From: Hydra vulgaris | Taxonomy: Eukaryota; Cnidaria; Hydrozoa; Anthoathecata; Hydridae | Assembly (NCBI RefSeq): GCF_038396675.1 | Contig: NC_088921.1 | Location: 11,531,001 to 11,595,000 of the forward strand | DNA length: 64,000 bases | Direction: 5' to 3' | In this document: in pieces, positions 11,231 to 21,835 of the stretch | Position numbering within the stretch: position 1 is the first letter of the stretch | How the letters are laid out: every line of letters begins with the position of its first letter | Made by a program: the position numbers and the translations under genes | The notes under the pieces: generated by a model | The model's database searches: none | Seen by the model: only the letters and a program-made list of their open reading frames with translations | What the model was told of the DNA's origin: nothing

Positions 11231-13111
11231 TTATAGAAATAGCACAAGAGACGCTAGTTCTTTAGAGCAGTGCCCATTATAGTATTTGTAAAAAAGAGAA
11301 AGAGAAGCAACATTACGACGATGTGATAATGGTTGGAGGTTGGCTGCCAGAGCAGGTCCAACAATGTTTACAATGCAATTTTGCACCTTGTCTAAAACAG
11401 AAAGGGCATCATTAGAAGATCCGCCCCAGATATGGCAACAGTATTCCATACAAGGCCGGATTTGAGATTTATAGAGATAGAGAATAGAATCCGAAGTAAG
11501 AAAGTGACGAGCTCGATAAAGAGATGCAACCTTAGCAGATGCTAATTTTGCAACTGATTTGATATATGGTTTCCAAGAAAGATTGGAAGTAAGAGTTTAT
11601 CCTAGAAGATGAAGAGTAGATGACTCATCGAGTACATCACCGTTCATAAATATAGGAAGATCTAAATTATTGCAATAACGATTGGCTGAAAAAAATTGGG
11701 TTTTATCTGAATTAAAGTTCACCAGCCACTATGAGCCCCATGCTTTAGCAGAAGTGAGATCCTTTTCAAGCTCAAATGCCCCCTCCAAGCAATCAGAGGG
11801 TGATGGTTTCTTATCACGACAAGAATAAATGGTAGTATCATCAACAAACAATGCCACCTTAGATGTGAGAATATCTGGAAGATCGTTAATGTAGATTAAA
11901 AAGAGTATAGGGCCAAGGATAGAACCTTGAGGAACTCCTGAACTTACAGAATAAGAAGAAGATTGTTGTCCATCGAGGACAACTTTTATGCTACGATTGG
12001 AAAGGAAGGATTCAATGATCTTAAAGATGTTGCCGGATAAACCATAAGAAGAAAGCTTATGGAGAAGACCAGCATGCCAAACTTTATCAAAAGCTTTTGA
12101 AATATCAAGAGCGATGGCCTTAACCTCTCCACCTTTATCTAATGCACGATAAAACCTGTCAGTTATTACTGTTAGCAAATCAGCTGTAGAATGAGAAGAT
12201 CGAAATCCATATTGATGGTCAGAAAGTAAGTTATTTGATTCAAGATGAGAAATTAAGTGTTTGTTAATTAAAGATTCAAAAACCTTGCTTATGATAGGAA
12301 GAAGACTTATGGGACAGTAGTTAGACGAATCGGATTGCTCTCCAGAATTTTTGAAGATAGGAATAACAGATGCCGCTTTCCAGCAGGCTGTAAAGCAAGA
12401 CTCTGATAAGCACTTGTTGAATAGTTTTGAGAGTATAGATGAAAGCTCCGGAGAACACTTCTGCAAGACAATAACAGGTATGTTGTCTGGGCCACAAGCT
12501 GTAGAAGAGTCTAGGCAGGAAATCACTTTAGATACAGATGCTGGAGTAATATGAATGTCAAGCAATTGATCAACCTGTTTGTTGGCAATATCAGGTAGAA
12601 CGCAACTAGTGGAATTAAGAGATGATATTGATGAAAATTTTTTAGCAAACAATTCGGCTTTGTCTTTAGGTGAGGTGACAAAGTCTGAACCATACAAGAG
12701 AAGTGGAATTATAGATTTGCCCTTATTATTGATATTATTAAAGATTCTCCAGAAGTCACGAGAGCCTAATTTTTGAGATGAGATACAAGATTTCATGAAC
12801 TGAGAATAGCGGGTTTTGGCGTTAGACAAAACCTTTTTATAATTGTTTCTAGCAGTAATAAACAGACGTCTGTTTTCTGGAGAATTGTTTTGTTGATAAA
12901 TATGGAAGTAACGGTTTCGATTGGCAATCGCAGCAGCACAGTGTGAGGAAAACCATGGAGGAGAGTGAGGCTTGACCTGAAATCGTCGAGAGGGAATAAA
13001 AGATTCCATGCCAGCCTGAATCCACGAAGTTATGTAAGAAGCACATTTGTCGACAGGAAGACGAAAGATTTCTACCCAAGGGCCATCACGAAGAAAATCA
13101 CGGAAATAATC
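11231..13111 (-). pseudogene. LINE-1 reverse transcriptase and C-terminal domain
   Basis: Same frame as the endonuclease. The RT contains LDSSTACGPDNIPV, SNYCPISLLPIISK (usually NYRPISLLP; the Arg is Cys here), YGFRSSHSTADLLT, IALDISKAFDKVWH (first catalytic Asp), SSGVPQGSILGPILF and VALFVDDTTIYS. The last keeps both catalytic Asp but reads FVDD instead of the usual FADD. In-frame stops fall at 11729-11731 and again near 11590. The frame continues as MEYCCHIWGGSSND and the NIVGPALAANLQPLS C-terminal region to about 11231, where a small indel ends it. The near absence of frameshifts argues for a young copy. Confidence 0.88.
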
Positions 13112-13993
13112 CTAGTCAGCTTTACTGTAGTTGTAAGAGGTTCGATAATAGGGGGATTCAGGTGATGAAGAAGAATGAGATATTAGTTTTAGAGAGATCA
13201 AACTGTAATCAGAAGAACCTAAGGGTGAATGTGGAGAAACTGAGCACTGACAAGGATCAGAAACAAGACATAAGTCGAGTAGAGAAGTTAAATGATTCGG
13301 GTTGTCTGGAAAGCGAGCTGGAAAGTTGACTATTTGAGTTAGGGATTGAGAAAGGCAAAAGTTGTGGGCTTTAATGCCTGCTGAATCACTGACACTAGAG
13401 CCAAGTCATTCAGAGTGGTGAGCATTAAAGTCACCAACAACAACTATGTTAGCTGATGGATAAAGAGAGAGGGCTTGGTCGATATGATCAGAAATAACGT
13501 CAAAAAGTGTGCAGTCTTGAGATGAAGGAGAGCGATATAGAACAAAGAGAAAGGCAATAGAGTGAAGTGGTGCTAAACGAAAGCACATAAAAGAATAGTC
13601 TGTGGATTCAAACCTAGTTTCACGACAAATGGGTGATTTCTTACGAATGTAAATGCCCAGGTCAAGCATGTGACTATTGGAGTCTTTACGAATTAGAGGA
13701 AGATAACCATCAACACTAAGATCACAAGATGAGACAGCCGAACTAAAATTAGTCTCACAAAGAGCAAGTAGGTCTGGTGAACTTTGCAAGAGATAAGACT
13801 CAACAGAAGAAAAGTTACTTCGAAGACCACGAATATTAATGAATGATAGGTTTAGAGAACTTGGTGATGATGATGGTTTTTTGTGTTTTATAGTTTTTGG
13901 TACTTTATTCATTTTTAAATTAGATTGAAGAACTTGACTCAAAGCATAGATAGTACTCAGAACACTGCTTAATAGCCCAAGCAATTGCCTCAT
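13109..13993 (-). pseudogene. LINE-1 APE-type endonuclease domain
   Basis: Endonuclease that nicks target DNA for target-primed reverse transcription. From the Met at 13993 the motifs are NLSFINIRGLRSN (substrate-binding N motif), LLALCETN (catalytic Glu), the YRSPSS loop and VVVGDFNAHH (catalytic Asp/Asn). The frame then meets a TGA at 13406-13408 where Trp would be expected. It reads on in the same frame through a TSLLDLCLVS segment and an SSDYSLIS motif (the usual SDH/SDY region) to a second stop, TAG, at 13112-13114. Both stops are consistent with TGG to stop changes. EN and RT are in one frame with no indel between them. Confidence 0.85.
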
Positions 13994-14547
13994 TACTACT
14001 AATAAACCCTAAGCCGTAACAAAGGGCTCCAAATGTGGCCTCCGCAATGCACACCAAAAGTACAAACAGGGACACCATCCATGCGCAACTCGGCACTGTT
14101 AAATACTTTGATATTTTTCAGCTGTTGATGGAATCAGCCTCTCTTAGAGCTACCACAGAGTTCGGGAAACCTGACTACCAGCCGGCCTCAGAACCATAAA
14201 ACTGAGTTTTAGAGCTGTACCCTCATTAGGAGATAATAGAATAAGTTGCCTAGTCATAAAAACAGAGACACAAGCAAAACCCATGCATTGAGTCAAGAAG
14301 ATCCAGCATTCAACATCCTAAACTGGAAACAATGTATTCAAATACATCTGCCCCAGCCTAATAGATGAAGAAGGGGTGCGAGGCTAGTCAACAGATAGAA
14401 TCTGTTTACCCCTTAAGTCTTTGCCTAGGAGGCCTTCTACAAGACAGTAGCCGGGTGCATTTAACATCTGCCCAAGATGAGTATTTTTATCGAGACACCA
14501 TCTCTAGCCTTTACTCAACCAAGAGCCCCAAGGCAGGGGCTCGTCCC

Positions 14548-14638
14548 CGTCAATAACTTATTTATAAATAAAAACGTTTATTTATAAATAAAAACTTATT
14601 TAAAATAAAAACGTCAATAACTTATTTATAAATAAAAA
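14548..14638. repeat. short direct repeats at LINE/mariner junction
   Basis: cgtcaataacttatttata plus the following aataaaaa occurs at 14548 and again at 14612, with a partial copy (acgtttatttataaataaa) between them. This 64-bp period marks the boundary between the LINE 5' end and the mariner copy and makes the exact junction hard to call. Confidence 0.75.
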
Positions 14639-14702
14639 AACAAACTACTATTATATATTTTTTAAATAAAGCATTTATCTTTTAATAAAAATATATTATT
14701 TT

Positions 14703-15749
14703 TTATATAAAAAAAACACCACCATCTGCAATTGATCTCAATTTTGCTCTGATGCCTTTCATATGCGACTGTAAAAAGTTTAAATCAATTTCTTGTAGTT
14801 TTAGTTTAATGCGATCAATCAAAACTTGCTCTGTTGAAGCTTGCCAATCTCCCTCGTAAACCTTCTGTGCCAAATGTCCCCAAAAATTTTCAATTGCTCG
14901 TGCTTGAGGCACATTTGGGGGATTGGATTCTTTATCAACGTAATAGACATATTGGTCCACCCAATTTAGAGAATCTTTAGAATAATGAGAACTTGCTAAA
15001 TCTGGCCAAAATAAATAGTTAAAGTCTCCATGATACTTGTGAATAAATGGAAGAAGTCGTTTTTCTAAACATTCATTAATATAGATTGATGAATTGATTG
15101 CTACATCCTTATAAGTGCGAAACAATGGTCGGACATACTACGGTCAGATATGGCTATCCACATTAATAACTTTTTTGGAAATTTCTTTTTTCCTATAAAA
15201 CGAACACTTTTTGGGCATGTCTTTTTGTTGTTTGTGTAGTATCCAGAATTTCCAGGCATGTTGTCCCCTGCTAAACAAAAGTATTTCTCGTCATTGATGA
15301 TTAGAAGCGATTTTGTGTTATAGAGTAGGTTAACTAGTTTCCTGCTTCTTTTCTTTGCCTTTATTTGTTGTTCTATAGTGTATTTTGGAGTCTTTTCACT
15401 TTTTCTATATTTAATATTCATTTTTTTCAACTGACAACCAATTGTCGATTGATTTACACCAAATTTAATACCTATTTTTCTCTTAATGACCCCTTTTCAA
15501 TTGTTAACAAGTCTCTTTAATTCGGCTTTCTTTTCTCTAGTCCAGGATGTCGGACAACCAGGGTGCTTTCTATCAGAAAACGATTGAACAAATTCAAGTC
15601 TTTTTAGGTAATCATATATTGTACTTCGAGCAAATCCTTCCTTTTCAAAATGATTTACGATTTTTTTTTTTTTTTATATTAGGTTTATTTACAAAAAACA
15701 TTTTTAGTCGCTTTCGAAAAGATTCTCGTTCAGCTGCATTTAACCTCAT
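14703..15749 (-). pseudogene. Tc1/mariner-superfamily transposase (DD36E spacing), frameshifted
   Basis: A cut-and-paste DDE transposase of about 345 codons. Reading minus from an ATG at 15749, the N-terminal helix-turn-helix region (RLNAAERESFRKRLK) runs into stops or frameshifts, then KYRKSEKTPKYT, then LLIINDEKYFCLAGD (first Asp), then MLMWIAISDRSMS. A 1-nt frameshift near 15117 moves the rest to another frame: YLFWPDLASSHYS (second Asp) and NPPNVPQARAIENFWG (Glu). Counting between the second and third acidic residues gives 36 intervening residues, a DD36E arrangement, which matches the published Incomer-type spacing. It lies between the LINE 5' end and the resumption of hAT-1. TIRs were not resolved. 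Confidence 0.82.
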
Positions 15750-15849
15750 TTTAAATAATTGTGTTTCAAATAATAAAGTTTATATTTTATAGAAAGTTTA
15801 TGCCTACGCATAAAACCACAAAAACTAATTATTATGCTCAAATAATGAA

Positions 15850-16687
15850 ATTAGGATTTGTCCGATAACTTCTGCATCACCCGTTACATGCGTGTGCAAA
15901 GTGTCTTTGACATGAAAGAACCTCTTTTGGCAATTAAAGCAAGGCCAGGCATTGATCCAGCAGATGTTGCATCTCTTGTGCTCTCTGAATTGGAGTTTAA
16001 AATCTTTGAGGAACTGTTGCCTACTCTCAAATTGTTGGCAAAGACATCTGAGAGACTTATTACAGATAAAAAGCCGACTCTACACATCCATGTTGGTGGT
16101 CTTTACAATTTGCAGCTCCACATCAACAGGGTTGAATTGGTCAAAGATGATTTGTCAGACACAAGCAAATCTTTTTTAAGAACTTTTTCAGCCAAGCTTG
16201 ATAAAAGGTTTACTAATGCTGGCGCTCATACCATGTTTCTTGGTGTTGGAACCTATGATAAAACCTACAAGTACTTGGTTGAAAACCACACCAATCATCA
16301 AAAATAGCTCAACAAAATCATGGATCAACCAACGGCCACTGCAAACTTGTAGGAGGAAACAGATTCGTTGGCTCAAGACGTGATTGAATTTCATTCTCAA
16401 CACACAGCAATTTTGGACAAGTTCGACATTGCCAAGGAATGGGATGTCAACAAGAATATGCATCCTGGCCAAGGAAAGAGGCCCAGGAAAATGTTCTTGG
16501 GTTTTGGAAAAAACATGAAATGACTTTACCTCTTTCGGCTGAAGCAGCACGGCGTTACCTGGCAATTCCAGCATCTTCGGCCACTTCCGAGAGGGCCTTC
16601 TCTGCAGGAGGAAACATAGTCACACACAAAAGGACCAAGCTTCATCCGAAAAATGTTGAAAAGTTGCTCTTTATCCAATATAGCTAA
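15850..16687 (+). pseudogene. hAT-1 transposase exon 2, second part (core and hATC dimerization domain)
   Basis: The hAT reading resumes with VQSVFDMKEPLLAIK and continues through LELEFKIFEELLPTLKLL-type helical sequence (SELEFKIFEELLPTL). A stop or frameshift separates this from the C-terminal hATC block in another frame: WPRKEAQENVLGFWKKHEM, then PASSATSERAFSAGGNIVT (the conserved ER with catalytic Glu), then HPKNVEKLLFIQYS. Only a few tens of residues, including the usual TRWNS motif, seem to be lost or scrambled at the LINE/mariner insertion site. Confidence 0.82.
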
Positions 16688-16923
16688 GACTTTGTTCAAA
16701 TCAAGTCCTGGAAACTGACCTCAGAAGATGACAAAGGTCCTGGTAGGGCATTCACAAAAAATCTAAAGAGAGATCTTAACTTTATCTTTGCCTTTAGTAA
16801 AATCTTAAATTTTGCCACTTCCATATATTGTTTCTATGTTTTTTGTTTTAACTTTAAACTTTTAAATTTATTTCAAACTGAAATTTTGCTAAGTTTGAAA
16901 AAATTTCGTAAGTTTCCTTCCAG

Positions 16924-17174
16924 ATTTGTTGTCTCAAGAGAGTGATCAGTCCAATGTTGTTGAATCTGATGATGTGGTTGAGATTCAGCTTAGTCCAAGA
17001 CTGCCAAGTCAGCCGATGACACGAGCAAGTACGGCCTCCTCTGGAATCTCTACATCTCATGAACCAGGTATTACACCACTGATCACCAGTTCAAGGGGTT
17101 CTGCCCCAGCACCTTTTGCTGGACCATCCAAAGCTCCAACTGATGCACCTTCAACTAGTGACACGAGTAAATGA
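16924..17174 (+). pseudogene. hAT-1 transposase C-terminal exon (Ser/Pro/Thr-rich tail)
   Basis: A good acceptor (gtttccttccag) ends at 16923. The frame then reads a low-complexity tail rich in Ser, Thr and Pro (LSPRLPSQPMTRASTASSG and similar), ending at TGA 17172-17174. It has no known domain. Its position between hATC and the right TIR supports it being the last exon, but the donor of the preceding intron (probably near 16735-16745) is not certain. Confidence 0.55.
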
Positions 17175-17613
17175 ACTGTTTGACAAAGTTTGTAATTAAA
17201 AACTTTTATTTATTGCCAATAAAATTTAGTTAATGTGCATTACAACGTTACAAATAAAATAAATCAAACACATGCAAATTTATATTTCAATTTTTATTTG
17301 TCTTGTTAAGTCTCGGTAAATAGTTTAATTACGATAAAGTAGCTGAAACAGTTGTAATGGCCGAGCCCCCCAGCAGAATACTAAATTTCACATTAAGGAT
17401 TAACTAGTATGACTCGTTATGTCTCGTAATGTCCCGTTAAAAAGCTGTAAATTCCGGGAAATTGTGAAGCTCCTATTCTGTCCGGGACATCTTGTCTCGG
17501 TATCGTCCCGGATTTCGACTGAAAATTGAAAATTGTCTCCATTTTTATCGCTAATCGTGTCAAAGCTTTTAGGATCGTCTCGATTAAAAAAAATAACGAG
17601 ACGCAGACCCTTA

Positions 17614-17621
17614 CTGATAGC
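17614..17621. repeat. 8-bp target site duplication, right copy (hAT-1)
   Basis: ctgatagc is identical to 8665-8672, which fixes the element boundary. Confidence 0.92.
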
Positions 17622-18362
17622 TAAACTTTTTAAACTTAGTAAGTTGTAAATATACTTCAGTCGTAATTGTCGTAATTAGTTATTAATTTAAAAGATCTTG
17701 TTTTGAAACTAAATTCAAATTGTTACAAGACCATATCTTGAAATAATTTTATTTTTATAGAGCATATCATTTTTTTTATTGATACATTAAATTATTTCAT
17801 AAAAATTTAAGAATAAACAGGTAACAGGTCGTTTGCTTTAGCTTAGTTAGAGTGAACAGTATAATTTCGTAGAGAAAATTAAACGTTTGATATCAATTAA
17901 ACATTTTTGAAGTAATATTGATTTTAATTTAATGTATCAAATCAGTGTTTCTGAATGGATTTCAACCTTTTTTGGCTCTAAATATATTAAAATTTAATCA
18001 GTAACCCAACCCGAAAGTCAGAAAATAATTTTGCACACTTTTTTCAAAATATTTTTGCAAATTTGCAAATTCTGAATTTTTTTCCCACTTTCTCAACATG
18101 CTATTCTGTCGTTTTTTATTGTACTTATAGAGACAAATTCATAAATATATATATAGTTTATTTACATAAAAAGTGACAAATTTTCATTGTTTTTAAACAC
18201 TCTACATATAATCCTTTAATAACAGCTGATTTTGTCAGTAAACAGTGAAAACAATAAAGATTACATTATTCAGAAAGAAATATCTACAATTTCTGTATGT
18301 TGTAACATATAACATATATAACATGTAACAATATAATTTAGATTTAAACAAAAAAACTAAAC
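17622..18362. other. AT-rich intron sequence, no gene seen
   Basis: Between hAT-1 and the RAG1-like pseudogene. No long frame and no convincing inverted repeat. The left end of the RAG1-like element may lie here but was not found. Confidence 0.6.
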
Positions 18363-20356
18363 TTAGTGTTTCAGCAAGTTAAGAACTTGTTCAGACAAGG
18401 GGTTTCCATTGGAAGATTTGTGTTTTATGATGTTGATCGACGAAATTTCTGGATCAGTTCTGATCAGCAAATATTGAAATTGATTTTTCATTACATTGAG
18501 TCTGGAAATTTTGCATGAATGGTTTAACCTAGCATGTCTTATCACTTTATTTTGGGCCTCCTGAGCCTCCTCAGAATAATAACCAATGGGTAGTTCTAGA
18601 TTTTCAGCAATTGCAGGTCCATGAACTAGAAGTTTGTGAAGAGTTGGAGGCATTCTGTACCAATCATAGTTATTAACTATAAAGGCTAGAGTCTCATTGC
18701 AGTATTGGCTAAATCTATCAATATCTAGGTCATACCCTGAACAAACAGCTTGAAGAACTGTCCTCACCCGGAGAATCAACTCAACCTGAACTCCTGTTAT
18801 GTCAGCAAAAGCCTCACCATGCATGAATGCTCTTCGAGCAGTATTACCATCATTTGTATTCCCAAATCCAGTTTTTGGAACATCTACCAGTAAACTAAGT
18901 TCTGCTCTAAACCTATCTTGAAAAGTTTTTTTTCTAGCTTGAGCAAGTACCTTATCTTCGGCTAACCTGACATCTGTTCTTGGAATAGTCATCTCCAGTC
19001 TGTAGCCTAAATGAAGTATGTATTCAAAACATTTAATCCAACAATGCAATGATGATAAACCAAGGGACATAGCATCATCATTCACAGGTTTAATTTTAAC
19101 TAGATCTAGCTTGTTCATTTCTGATGGTTTCGCACCACAAATATTGCAGCTTGCAGATGATTTTGTGTTGGTTAAGGCATTAACCACTTTGCCATCAAAC
19201 ATGGTTAGTTCAACATGAGATTTTATATTGATACTGACTTTTCTTCCATCCGCAAGTGTAATAATCTCAACATAATCTTCCAAATCAGCCATCTGATCAC
19301 GAATGTGTTTTTCTTCTGACTTGCTAAGTTCTGTGGTTTCTTTTTTGTATTGAAGACGAAGAGGTCTGCAAAAATGAGAACTAATTGTTTTTCTTATTCT
19401 CCCAAATTGTTTTACTTTCTACACTTAACTTAAGAGGTACAATTGCAGTTTGGAAAAGGGATTCTTCATTTTTTTTTAGCCTCCTCAATGTCTGTGTTAT
19501 CATACCTTTGTTTATACAAACTTTGGCTTGATGCACCATCAAACCCTGCTTTTGGAATAAAACTACCATTGAGCACATTTTGATCTGTATCCAGAGTTTT
19601 TAAATTGTCTTCACTTAATACAATAACTTTTTTAAGAGTATGATTCACCATGGACTGTAATTTACTTTCAGCAGAAGTTTCAGTTACAACAAGGTCCTCT
19701 GGATAACAATTACTTTTTTCCTTGAATAGAGCATGTAATGTTGGATAAATATTGGCATTGTGTTTGATTGAGGAGTTTCTTATCATTTGATACTGATCAT
19801 CACTGAGATCACAATTAACTTTTAATGAAAGTGCTTCTTTCTCACTCATCATTATCGGTTCCTTGCTGTCCATACTTTTTCTGATTTCAGATGCTTTCTG
19901 AATAGACTCTTTAACCACATAAGCAAAGTCTTGTAAGTCACCTGATGATTTTGCATTTTTAACAGCAGCCAGAGCTAAAACCTCTGGATCATGCGCAGAT
20001 AATCCAACAACTCTTGTTCGCTTACTTCTCTCTCCTAGATCTTTCCAATCTTTCTTTGGTCGCCCTCCACTGAACTCTTTTCTGCTTACATTGTCAGCTT
20101 TCATAACAATTTGAATTTCGGTTTGCAACCCTTTCTTTTCTTTCATTAACAGCCTGTCATATGTTTTGTTTACTGCAATCCACTTAGCTTTCAATTTTAT
20201 CACCAAAATTCGGATTTTTTCTGTTAATTTTTCACTATGCACTTTTTCACCATCCAAACCTTCTGATATCAAAATTTCCTCATAAAGGAGGCTCACAATA
20301 TCCTTGTTAGTTATACAAATTTCTCTTACTTTGGGAATCGAGTCTATTATTTTCAT
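18363..20356 (-). pseudogene. RAG1/Transib-superfamily DDE transposase, two frameshifts
   Basis: A minus-strand transposase of about 660 codons in three frames (20356-19466, then about 19578-19381, then 19292-18363 and upstream of it). The N-terminal part has a basic GGRPKKDWKDL segment. Residues that align in order with the RAG1/Transib core are: AGFDGASSQSLYKQ (candidate first Asp), FCRPLRLQYKKET (compare the CCKPLCLM region of RAG1), TMFDGKVVNALT (second Asp), SSASCNICGAKP (zinc CxxC), LSSLHCWIKC, TNDGNTARRAF, YRMPPTLHKLLVHG (zinc HxxxxH) and YYSEEAQEAQNK (third acidic, compare RAG1 SEGNESGNK). All three acidic positions are present. The frame changes fall in the A-run near 19480 and near 19395. 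No CACWRTG-type TIR was found, so it could be a decayed transposon copy rather than a complete element. Confidence 0.82.
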
Positions 20357-20690
20357 TTTGAGATGTAATCACAAAGGCACATATTACTAACTAATTTTTT
20401 GGATTTTTAAAAAACTTTTTGCGGATTTCTTATTAATTGCAAAAAACTTTAAAATTCAATTTCTCAAAAACGTGCTACTTTGGAGCGGGTTTTTTTTTTT
20501 CCGGGCATTCCTGTATATATTCAAGATACTTCCCCATCAAAATTCAGGGTGGACAAGTGTGGACATTTTTAGAAAAAGTAAATATTGTGAATATTATTTT
20601 CTGAAAATTTTTAATTTTTTCACAAATTGTGAAATTCGAACATTAATTTTTGGTGTCGATGAAAGTCCAATGTCAGTTACTTACCGGATG

Positions 20691-20727
<37 letters not shown>

Positions 20728-21835
20728 TTCACCGAAAAAATGAAAGAAAAATTTTTAAAAATGACCATTTTGTGACAATTTTAAGATCTACTTGAAAACT
20801 CTAAAATTTCTAGTGAATTTTTGCCCACAAACAACCTGCATATAACAAGCTCACAAAAAGAGTAAAAATTTACAAAGTCATAAAAAATGGGTTTACCTTG
20901 TTCAGTATGCTTATAACAATCAAGATAAAGTTAAAAAACATCAAAATAAATTTAAAAAATTAATAGGGTTTTTGCCGTTTTTTCGTATCTGTGAGGCACT
21001 GTGCAACGTATGTTTAATTTTCGCCGAGAACGTCTGTTACTTTAGCTTAAAAAGAATACAGAGAAATATCAAATATATAAAGTAAAAAAATTATTATCTT
21101 TTGTTTTTTGTGACCTGTTCTTATTTCTTTTTATAAGTATTTCTTATTTCTCTGTGAAATTTTATTGTTTATTCTAATTAAAATGCATCACATAATATAT
21201 TTCATATTATAAAATATACAAGTTATAAACAGATTATATTTTGTATTATAAAAGATAAATTCTCTGTGATTTTTTTTTTTTTTTGAGTTTCAAATCAACG
21301 TCGAAATCGAATATTTAAACTCTCACTCTTTGAGTTTTTTATGGTTTTATTTACATATTTCAAAAAAAGATAGTCGAAGGAGATTTCTATTTTATATTTC
21401 TAAATTTAATTTTTTTTACGAATTCGATTTACAAACTTTTGTTTAAAATTTGTGTTTGAATGAAGAACGATTTCCTTGTGTATTATTAAAACAACTGAAC
21501 GATGTTATTTTTGTAAATTTAAATTAATTTCTACGTTGGTTTGGAATGAGTAACGTATTTTTTTTTTTTTGTTTAAATTTGTTATATATATTATTTTAAG
21601 CATGTTACATTTATAATAAAAATGAATCTATTTTTTTTTTAAATTGTGATAAATAAAAATTATTTTTAAATAAAATGTTTAATATGTGTATGATAAAATA
21701 TCGTAATAATATTTAACTCTAATTATAACTTAATATTAATTTATGTATTAATATATAAAATATTATATTTAAAATATTATAATTGGGATTATTATTTTAA
21801 CATTTTTTTTATTTGTTATTTTATTTTTTCTTTAG
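20357..21835. other. AT-rich intron sequence with a short (TA)n
   Basis: Contains (TA)n at 20694-20723. No coding signal until the NLR acceptor at 21834-21835. There is a poly-pyrimidine tract just before that acceptor. Confidence 0.65.

Larger units (their letters stand above)
10939..14553 (-). mobile_element. CR1/Jockey-type non-LTR retrotransposon (LINE), nearly full ORF2
   Basis: A minus-strand element. Its 3' end is marked by an A-tail (T run 10939-10953) followed by a 3' UTR shared with the + strand copy at 7787-8388. Going leftward along the element come a GC-richer 5' region (about 14000-14553), an APE endonuclease, RT and a C-terminal segment. The 5' boundary is placed where GC-rich sequence gives way to AT-rich repeats at about 14553 and is approximate. 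No separate ORF1 was recognised; 14000-14553 shows no long frame. It is inserted in the catalytic exon of hAT-1 and is therefore younger than that element. Confidence 0.88.
8673..17613 (+). mobile_element. hAT transposon with perfect 16-bp TIRs and 8-bp TSD, invaded by a LINE, a mariner and a MITE
   Basis: The left terminus taagggtctgcgtctc (8673-8688) and right terminus (17598-17613) are perfect inverted repeats. They are flanked by the identical 8-bp duplication ctgatagc at 8665-8672 and 17614-17621, the TSD length of hAT elements. The subterminal regions are studded with gagac/gtctc motifs (for example near 8730-8770, 9040-9180 and 17410-17600), typical hAT transposase-binding subterminal repeats. 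The transposase gene runs left to right: a BED zinc finger exon, a long catalytic exon and a short C-terminal exon. Subtracting the nested LINE (about 3.6 kb), mariner (about 1.3 kb) and MITE (0.2 kb) leaves about 3.8 kb, a normal size for an autonomous hAT. The whole element lies inside the NLR intron in the same orientation as the host gene. Confidence 0.93.
6792..21835 (+). other. 15.0 kb NLR intron filled with transposons
   Basis: The donor gtaagt at 6792 and the acceptor tttttctttag ending at 21835 bound this intron. Splicing joins G (6791) to AT (21836-21837), giving GAT, and the frame continues open to a stop. The interval holds a LINE fragment (7787-8388), a hAT element with nested insertions (8673-17613) and a RAG1-like transposase pseudogene (18363-20356). 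Between 6803 and 7786, and from 17622 to 18362, I see only AT-rich non-coding DNA. Alternative or extra exons inside the intron cannot be excluded without transcripts. Confidence 0.75.

Noticed and set aside
11231..13165. Several + strand frames opposite the LINE (12351-12554, 12579-12776, 12965-13165)
   Set aside because: Antisense shadows of the RT/endonuclease frame with no independent motif.
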